10,039 bases of DNA from 2-01-FULL-39-10-A sp964565795 (GTDB taxonomy: Bacteria; Patescibacteriota; Microgenomatia; Levybacterales; UBA12049), in NCBI GenBank assembly GCA_964565795.1, contig CAZMGC010000032.1, forward strand, positions 1-10,039, in the 5' to 3' direction. The translations under genes were made by a program, and so were the position numbers. The notes under the pieces were generated by a model, which saw nothing but the letters and a program-made list of their open reading frames with translations, was not told the DNA's origin and made no database searches. This document shows, one piece after another, positions 5,150 to 10,039 of the stretch; position 1 is the first letter of the stretch; every line of letters starts with the position of its first letter.

Positions 5150-6508
5150 CTAACAGCTAATAGGTTTCTTACAGCCTTGACAGTTTTTAAGAAGCACATC
5201 TTTTGGTCTAATATTTATTACATCGCAATCATCATTCCCACATTTAAACCATCTTTTCCCATACATATCCTTATCTAAAGGCAAACCAGCTACATCTCCA
5301 AACATTACAGCCATTCCTTGCCTATCAATAATTGATTTCACTGCATTAGCACTCTCTCCTCCCCCTGCACAGCCATCAATTTTTTTAACTTCATTTAAAG
5401 TATGTCCAAATGCTGGACCTGACTCACGCCCAGAATCAAATCTATCTGGAAAAATAACATTTCCCTTAACTGAATATGCTTCTCTTTTTTTATCAAACAA
5501 ATAAAGTTTAGAAAGTCTAAGGACTGTTGCCGAAAGCGCTTTTTGAAGTTCAATATCTGACAAGCTCCCGCTTGATACAAGATCTCGATATTCGGCGATT
5601 ATTTGCCTTCCCTCGACATCAAGCTCGTACAACTGTTCTCCTCTTTCCGTGTCCGCATTCGCTTTTTCCCATGAATTCTTTTTATCGATTAAGGTCTGTC
5701 TATCCTGGGCTCTTGAAGTTCTTAGAACATCCATAACGTCCCTAACTGAGCTCACCTCTGAACTTGGACTGATTAAGGCAATTTGACGAACATAATCTTC
5801 AAGCGGTGCGTCAACCGGAAGCTCTTTTCCTGTCAAACGCCTAATCACGTTTCGGCACTCTAATGCTGTGGAGTCAGTTCTCAATCCAAATCCCGTAACT
5901 CTCCCTCCCTCTTTTTTCTGGAAAACAAAGAAATACGAATCTGGATATCTAATCTGCTGGCCACTATTGTCTCTTAGTCCTCCGGACCCATCAGGAGCAC
6001 CAGTTGGCCCCTCTGGACTTGTCATAACAGCCAAAGATCCTACTGGAGCAGCCGAAAGCATAAAAGATTCAACGCTTACCAATGCATCTCTTGCGCTACC
6101 GTTTCGCTCATCTGTTGAAACAGTAGAAATCATGCTTGCTTTGTATCTCTTGTCGTATAAATAGGCTCCGTCTGCGCCAAATCTAGTTTCGTATTCGACT
6201 GGATAAACAGAAGCATTTTGATCAAGATATTCAACTTTAAAACCTATTAAATTTCTTTCACTTTGCGCTGCCCTATCTGAAAGAGGAATCTCTTGATCTC
6301 TCAAAACTTTCATCTCCGCTTCTACATTAAATCCAACCCCTCTTAAACGATACCAATCTTGAGGTAAACCTTCCTGTCTCCAATTTTCATCAAAATGAGT
6401 TATTAATCTTTGTAGCTCTGATTGAGGCGGCAAAGCTTCAACAACTCGAAGCTGCGGCTGTGGTTCAAAACTTCTAGGATCATAGGTTGCTGCTCTTTCT
6501 GCGCTCAT
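5150..6508 (-). CDS. Unknown 452-aa protein with C-terminal cysteine-rich zinc-ribbon-like tail
   Basis: No family is recognised with confidence. The protein is soluble-looking, with no signal peptide or membrane helix. The N-terminal half (about 30-245) is mixed alpha/beta with a Gly/Ser/Pro-rich loop at about 163-183. A charged, probably helical region runs from about 250 to 340. The C-terminal 75 residues carry Cys380 in DGCAGGG and then Cys423, Cys428, Cys443, Cys446 and Cys452. The C-x4-C then C-x2-C arrangement suggests a zinc ribbon. The start at 6508 overlaps the adenosyltransferase stop (ATGA), with a strong GGAGG (6518-6514) five bases upstream, so the two are translationally coupled. 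Membership in the B12/ribonucleotide reductase operon suggests, but does not show, a linked role. An unrelated passenger gene is possible. The stop is TAG. Confidence 0.7.
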   Translation of the reverse strand: MSAERAATYDPRSFEPQPQLRVVEALPPQSELQRLITHFDENWRQEGLPQDWYRLRGVGFNVEAEMKVLRDQEIPLSDRAAQSERNLIGFKVEYLDQNASVYPVEYETRFGADGAYLYDKRYKASMISTVSTDERNGSARDALVSVESFMLSAAPVGSLAVMTSPEGPTGAPDGSGGLRDNSGQQIRYPDSYFFVFQKKEGGRVTGFGLRTDSTALECRNVIRRLTGKELPVDAPLEDYVRQIALISPSSEVSSVRDVMDVLRTSRAQDRQTLIDKKNSWEKANADTERGEQLYELDVEGRQIIAEYRDLVSSGSLSDIELQKALSATVLRLSKLYLFDKKREAYSVKGNVIFPDRFDSGRESGPAFGHTLNEVKKIDGCAGGGESANAVKSIIDRQGMAVMFGDVAGLPLDKDMYGKRWFKCGNDDCDVINIRPKDVLLKNCQGCKKPISC

Positions 6509-7044
6509 TTTTTCCTCCAGATTTTTTCTTTTTTCTTTTCTTTGTAATTTACAAATCGAGCAAAAGTAAACAATAAGTCTGACAAACGATTTAAGTAAAC
6601 AATAATACTTAGGTCAATTTCCTCTTTTTGATTCAAGCTTACAACCATTCTCTCAGCCCTTCTAGCTATTGTTCGGGCTACATGAAGCTGTGCTCCGCCC
6701 TTTCCCCCGCCCGGTAAAATAAATTGATTAAGAGACGGCATTTGGCGAGTCAACTTGTCGATAAGATTTTCAAACTCTTCTGGTCTATCGGCAATCTGGG
6801 GAGCAGGTAAAGTTGAGCTAACTGCAAGCGAAGAACCAATTTCTAAAAGATCATTTTGAATTTCTTCTAGCTCTTTATTTATTGAGGTAATTTTAATAAA
6901 AGATGAAGCCAAACCAATAGCAGAATTTAACTCATCAATTGTGCCATAAGTCTCGACTTTTTTATCTGACTTTAATACTCTTTTACCATCAAATAATGAG
7001 GTTTTTCCCTTGTCTCCTGTTTTCGTATAAATCGGTCCTGCCAT
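6505..7044 (-). CDS. pduO: PduO-type cob(I)alamin adenosyltransferase
   Basis: This cytosolic 179-aa enzyme transfers the 5'-deoxyadenosyl group of ATP to cob(I)alamin, giving adenosylcobalamin. Signatures of the PduO/MMAB family are intact: N-terminal ATP-binding YTKTGDKGKTSL (6-17), VETYGTIDELNSAIG (30-44), the loop LPGGGKGG (110-117), the helix ARTIARRAER (123-132) with the catalytic and ATP-binding arginines, and YLNRLSDLLF (150-159). The length is typical. The start at ATG 7044 is supported by AGAGGAG seven bases upstream and by the GPIYTKTGD N-terminus. The gene follows nrdJ, whose product needs this coenzyme, and a cobalamin riboswitch lies directly before it. This suggests feedback control by cobalamin. 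The 452-aa gene follows with an ATGA overlap. The exact paralogue name (pduO, cobO-like) is a family label only. Confidence 0.95.
   Translation of the reverse strand: MAGPIYTKTGDKGKTSLFDGKRVLKSDKKVETYGTIDELNSAIGLASSFIKITSINKELEEIQNDLLEIGSSLAVSSTLPAPQIADRPEEFENLIDKLTRQMPSLNQFILPGGGKGGAQLHVARTIARRAERMVVSLNQKEEIDLSIIVYLNRLSDLLFTFARFVNYKEKKKEKIWRKK
6514..6518 (-). promoter_or_regulatory. Consensus ribosome binding site of the 452-aa gene inside the adenosyltransferase gene
   Basis: GGAGG is five A residues upstream of ATG 6508. Its Arg-Lys-Lys codons also end the upstream gene, and the ATG overlaps the TGA stop. It is one of only two clear Shine-Dalgarno sites in the window; the other belongs to the adenosyltransferase. 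It fixes the start of the 452-aa protein. Confidence 0.85.
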
Positions 7045-7051
7045 AAAAAAA

Positions 7052-7170
7052 CTCCTCTCTCGAGAAGTTCGCCAAAAAAATCTTGCTCGAGAATCTAAAT
7101 AAGGTGGTTTTCCGACTTTACGGTAGCGGCACTGTGGAGGATTTACGCCTCACTTACCCATTCCCTATTT
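7052..7170 (-). promoter_or_regulatory. Compact cobalamin riboswitch controlling the adenosyltransferase
   Basis: On the minus strand the gap after nrdJ holds the conserved cobalamin-aptamer elements in order. AAATAGGGAA lies at 7170-7161. A GTGAGG/CCTCCAC hairpin around CGTAAAT (7153-7134) has one bulge. The CCGC-containing L5 hairpin with AGTGCCGCTACCGTAA lies at 7133-7118. A B12-box-like AGTCGGAAAACCACCT lies at 7117-7102, close to the consensus AGYCMGGAGACCKGCC. Then comes a P13-like hairpin: TTCTCGAG (7093-7086) pairs with CTCGAGAG (7064-7057). Its loop contains GGCG (7073-7070), able to make a short kissing pair with the CCGC of L5. The 3' arm runs into the ribosome binding site AGAGGAG (7058-7052), so control is probably translational. 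The aptamer lacks the long side helices of btuB-type switches, resembling the short class II form. Ligand (adenosyl-, methyl- or aquo-cobalamin) is unknown. Confidence 0.87.
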
Positions 7171-7177
7171 TTAACAA

Positions 7178-9583
7178 TTAACATTCAGAATGTCCGCAAG
7201 CGTAACACTTGCCACATCCCTCTTCGAATACGAAAGCTGAAGTTCCGCATTCTGGACAAATATCAAAATTATTAGTCTTAGGTTTTGTATCAATCGTAAT
7301 TCCTTCTTGAAGAGGAAGCTGTTGAAGAACTGCAATCTCTTCTTGTGGTTCGCTTTTTACTTCAACTGGAGAATCTGCTGGCACATTTACAGACGTTTGG
7401 CTCTGGGCGTTTGAAGGTGGTACTAATTTATCCTCTACTACTCCATTAACCTTAAAGGCATACTGTCTTGCTAGAATTTTTGCGACAGCATCTGGAAGCG
7501 AGCGCACTCTATTTTCTCCAAACCCTACACTTCTTGCTCCTCCTATTCCAGACAGCTGACTAATAACCTGGCGGATTCTCTCGCGCGGCGGCAGGTTGCC
7601 TGCGAGACTCAAGTTCAAGGAAATCATGCGGCCCAGTGCCTCAGCCATTGCTGCTACATCGGATCCTGTTTTTCCAATTGTTATAAACATCTCAAAAGGC
7701 TCCCTGTTTTGATCATGATTAAGAGTAATATATGTGTCTCCAACTGGAGTTTGGGTTTTGTAAGTTACTCCTTCCATCATCATAGGACGAGGTGCACGCA
7801 CAGTGTGATTTGCGATATCAGGAACTTTTATCTCTTCTTTCTTTTCTTCTACGCGGGACAAAACTCCCTCCCTAGATCCATCTCTCATGTAAGTTACGCC
7901 CTTCAAACCATTATCATAAGCTGACATGTAAAGGTTCTTTACATCCTCGACCGTATGCGCATTTGGAGCATTTACCGTTTTAGAGATTGAAGAGTCGATA
8001 TATTCCTGAGCAATTGCCTGAACCATAACATGCTCATCAGGTGTTAAATCGTTTGCTGAAACAAAGTATGCTGGTTTTTCTTCATTTGGATGAGCTTTTT
8101 TCCATTCTTCATAAAGAGGGTGATACATTTTGTGCTCACCTAACCTATCGCGGCGAATAAACTCAAATTCATAAACTGGTTCTACTCCTGAAGACACTCC
8201 TGAAATCAAACTTGTAGTTCCAGTTGGAGCGATGGTAAGAAGAACTGCATTTCTAATTCCATTTTTTGCAATCTTAGCCTGAATTTCCTTTGGAAGATTT
8301 TGGATATGGTACCCTTTCATGTATTTTTCTTTATTAAACTTAGGGAAAGCGCCTTTTTCTTTTGCGATATCTGCTGAAGCGTCATATGCGTTGTCTCTAA
8401 GAGTTGCGAAAATCTTCTTAAGAGTTTCTTCAGATTCAGGTGCTCCGTATTTTAATTTCATCTTAATTAAAGCATCAGCTAAACCGAGAATTCCCAAACC
8501 AGTGCGACGAATATCTTTTGCTACTTTTTCATTCTCTTTAAAGAAGTAATATGTGTCATCAATTACGTTATCTAAGAATCTCATTGCTACTCTTACATCT
8601 TTTCCAAACCTATCGTACTCAAACTCGCCTTTTGTATTTACATAAGCTGAAAGATTCATTGCTCCTAGATTACATACTGCCCAAGCTCCAAGAGGCTGTT
8701 CTCCACAAGGATTTGTAGCGATTAAAGTTTCAAAATATGCAGTGTTTGATCTTTTGTTTGAGCGGTCAAGGAAATGCAAACCTGGCTCTGCTGAAGTCCA
8801 TGCAGCTGTACAAATAAGATCCCAGAGGTACTTTGCTTTTACAGTTTTTTTAACTTGGACTCTTCCACCAAGTTTTTTCCATCCCTCTAGATCCCCCTCC
8901 CACTTAGTGTCATATTTTGGATCATCTAAATCTGGGTATTCTAAATTCCAATCAGCATCTTTTTTTACCGCTTCCATAAAAGCATCAGATACACAAACCG
9001 ATAAATTAGCTCCGTTTATTCTAGAAAGATCCTGTTTTACAGTTATAAACTCTTCAATATCTGGATGCCAGTCATGAAGCATAAGCATAAGTGCACCACG
9101 GCGAGAGCCCCCCTGCTGAACAATATCCTTTGTAGCTAATGAATATAATTCTGCCCAGTTCATTGGACCAGAAGAAAAACCATTTACTTTTCTAACTCGG
9201 GAGCCTTTTGGACGAAGACTTGAAAGATTAACCCCTACTCCTCCACCGCGAGCCATAATCTCAATCATGATTTTAAGATTGTCTAGAATTCCGTCGCGTG
9301 AATCTTTAGGGGATGGGATAACAAAACAATTAAAATACGTTACGTCAAACCCTGTTCCTGCTCCAGCCAAAATACGTCCGCCTGGAAGAAATTTAAATCC
9401 ATCCATTGCATCATAGAATTTTTTCTCCCAAGTTTTTTGAAGAGATTTTTTCTCTTGACCTGCAATCCCCTTAGCAACCCTTTTCCACATCTCGTCCGGA
9501 GTTTGCTCCATAGGATTTCCAGCTTTATCCTTTAAGGAATATCTGTCTAAAAATACTTTTTGTCTTACGCCATCTAGTTTCAT
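7178..9583 (-). CDS. nrdJ: Adenosylcobalamin-dependent (class II) ribonucleotide reductase
   Basis: This 801-aa enzyme reduces ribonucleotides to deoxyribonucleotides using adenosylcobalamin to make a thiyl radical, with no oxygen needed. The N-terminus (about 10-40) is the usual barrel start without an ATP-cone. Cys86 (YFNCFV) and Cys304 (AVCNLGAMNL) fit the redox pair. N291-P-C293-G-E295 is the active-site NxCxE motif with thiyl Cys293. APTGTTSLISG (452-462) is the conserved phosphate-binding region. A TSCPD domain covers about 608-708. A Pro/Gln-rich linker then leads to a zinc-ribbon-like tail (Cys776, 779, 790, 793, 796, 801), which probably passes electrons from thioredoxin or binds zinc. 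The start at 9583 is four bases after the nrdR stop with no Shine-Dalgarno site, so the two genes are coupled. All catalytic residues are present and the enzyme should be active. Confidence 0.97.
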   Translation of the reverse strand: MKLDGVRQKVFLDRYSLKDKAGNPMEQTPDEMWKRVAKGIAGQEKKSLQKTWEKKFYDAMDGFKFLPGGRILAGAGTGFDVTYFNCFVIPSPKDSRDGILDNLKIMIEIMARGGGVGVNLSSLRPKGSRVRKVNGFSSGPMNWAELYSLATKDIVQQGGSRRGALMLMLHDWHPDIEEFITVKQDLSRINGANLSVCVSDAFMEAVKKDADWNLEYPDLDDPKYDTKWEGDLEGWKKLGGRVQVKKTVKAKYLWDLICTAAWTSAEPGLHFLDRSNKRSNTAYFETLIATNPCGEQPLGAWAVCNLGAMNLSAYVNTKGEFEYDRFGKDVRVAMRFLDNVIDDTYYFFKENEKVAKDIRRTGLGILGLADALIKMKLKYGAPESEETLKKIFATLRDNAYDASADIAKEKGAFPKFNKEKYMKGYHIQNLPKEIQAKIAKNGIRNAVLLTIAPTGTTSLISGVSSGVEPVYEFEFIRRDRLGEHKMYHPLYEEWKKAHPNEEKPAYFVSANDLTPDEHVMVQAIAQEYIDSSISKTVNAPNAHTVEDVKNLYMSAYDNGLKGVTYMRDGSREGVLSRVEEKKEEIKVPDIANHTVRAPRPMMMEGVTYKTQTPVGDTYITLNHDQNREPFEMFITIGKTGSDVAAMAEALGRMISLNLSLAGNLPPRERIRQVISQLSGIGGARSVGFGENRVRSLPDAVAKILARQYAFKVNGVVEDKLVPPSNAQSQTSVNVPADSPVEVKSEPQEEIAVLQQLPLQEGITIDTKPKTNNFDICPECGTSAFVFEEGCGKCYACGHSEC

Positions 9584-9587
9584 AATT

Positions 9588-10037
9588 TTAATTTATTAAT
9601 TTTTTGACTTCTTTTTCAAAGTCTTCTACATCTACAAATCTCTTAAATACGCTTGAGAATCTAATATATCCAATCTTGTCTAATTTCTTAAGCCTACTCG
9701 CCACCATTTGCCCAATTTTCTTACTTTCTACTTCTACTGAGTCCGCTCCCCTTAATTCTCTTTCTACTTCTACTATTATCTTTTCAATGTCTTCAACCGA
9801 TACCGTAGTCTTTTCACAGGATCTACTGATTCCATTTCGTAATTTGTCTCTATTAAATTGCTCTCTTCGTCCATCTTTTTTAATAACAACGAGATTTATG
9901 TTTTCAACTCTTTCGTATGTTGTAAACCTTTTCTCACATTTAACACAATTTCGTCTTCTTCTTATTGTCTCAAGATCCTCACTGTCTCTAGTTTCTACTA
10001 CTTCAGTTTCGCGTGAACCGCAATATGGACATTTCAT
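9588..10037 (-). CDS. nrdR: Transcriptional repressor NrdR
   Basis: This 149-aa regulator has the standard size and layout. The N-terminal zinc ribbon has Cys3, Cys6, Cys31 and Cys34 with the typical basic RRRRNC segment (26-31). An ATP-cone domain (about 46-136) begins with VVIKKDGRREQFNRDKL and includes the YIRFSSVF segment. NrdR senses dATP/ATP through the ATP-cone and binds NrdR boxes near ribonucleotide reductase promoters. It directly precedes nrdJ with a four-base gap, a co-operonic placement that implies autoregulation. The ATG at 10037 matches the family's MKCPYCG start. The promoter and any NrdR boxes are beyond the window's end, only two bases away. Confidence 0.97.
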   Translation of the reverse strand: MKCPYCGSRETEVVETRDSEDLETIRRRRNCVKCEKRFTTYERVENINLVVIKKDGRREQFNRDKLRNGISRSCEKTTVSVEDIEKIIVEVERELRGADSVEVESKKIGQMVASRLKKLDKIGYIRFSSVFKRFVDVEDFEKEVKKLIN

Positions 10038-10039
10038 AG

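Noticed and set aside
5868..6164. Plus-strand open frame of 98 codons opposite the 452-aa gene
   Set aside because: No ribosome site or promoter is seen, and the opposite strand carries a longer gene with GGAGG and ATGA coupling.
7074..7080. T7 run downstream of the riboswitch as an intrinsic terminator
   Set aside because: No GC-rich stem directly precedes it on the minus strand. The run lies in the loop of the P13-like hairpin, so translational control fits better.
7171..7180. Separate promoter at the end of nrdJ driving the riboswitch transcript
   Set aside because: TGTTAAAAAT is a weak extended -10 match with no -35 box. Read-through from nrdJ explains expression without it, though it is not excluded.
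8742..9077. Plus-strand open frame of 111 codons within nrdJ
   Set aside because: It is a shadow of the conserved reductase sequence on the other strand, with a low-complexity product and no start signals.

Overview
The window looks like chromosome from an ultra-small, AT-rich bacterium of the Candidate Phyla Radiation (Patescibacteria), perhaps Microgenomates. The phylum call is inference. It rests on very short intergenic gaps, tRNAs without an encoded CCA end, few Shine-Dalgarno sites, a lone TraG/VirB4-like ATPase, and no sign of a mobile island. TGA works as a stop (it ends the cobalamin adenosyltransferase gene), so this is not the UGA-glycine code of Gracilibacteria or Absconditabacteria.

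Left part (1-2290): the 3' half of a CAT-anticodon tRNA and its intrinsic terminator are followed by a divergent member of the SAM hydroxide adenosyltransferase (DUF62) family. Convergent to it, with overlapping stop codons, is a FtsB/DivIC-type division protein. A 40-bp gap then holds back-to-back promoters for the division gene and for a XerC/D-type tyrosine recombinase. An AT-rich inverted repeat separates the recombinase from a tRNA-Ile with the unusual anticodon TAT.

Middle (2334-6508, minus strand): a 130-aa unknown protein and a 787-aa membrane-anchored TraG/VirB4/HerA-like ATPase form a two-gene unit with its own promoter. Upstream of them lies a 452-aa unknown protein ending in a cysteine-rich zinc-ribbon-like tail. 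It is translationally coupled to the adenosyltransferase.

Right part (6505-10037, minus strand): this is a deoxynucleotide-synthesis and vitamin B12 module in the order nrdR, nrdJ, cobalamin riboswitch, PduO-type cob(I)alamin adenosyltransferase, 452-aa protein. NrdJ needs adenosylcobalamin, the adenosyltransferase makes it, the riboswitch senses a cobalamin, and NrdR represses ribonucleotide reductase genes. No corrin-ring biosynthesis gene is visible, so cobalamin is probably salvaged.

The main non-coding observations are two. The first is the compact cobalamin riboswitch in the 133-bp nrdJ-adenosyltransferase gap. The second is a repeated promoter design in which an extended -10 box (TGnTAWWWT) ends exactly 8 nt before the start codon of three genes, implying leaderless mRNAs. 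No complete, clearly new multi-gene system is demonstrable. The best candidates for new biology are the 452-aa protein in the B12 operon and the 130-aa/ATPase pair.
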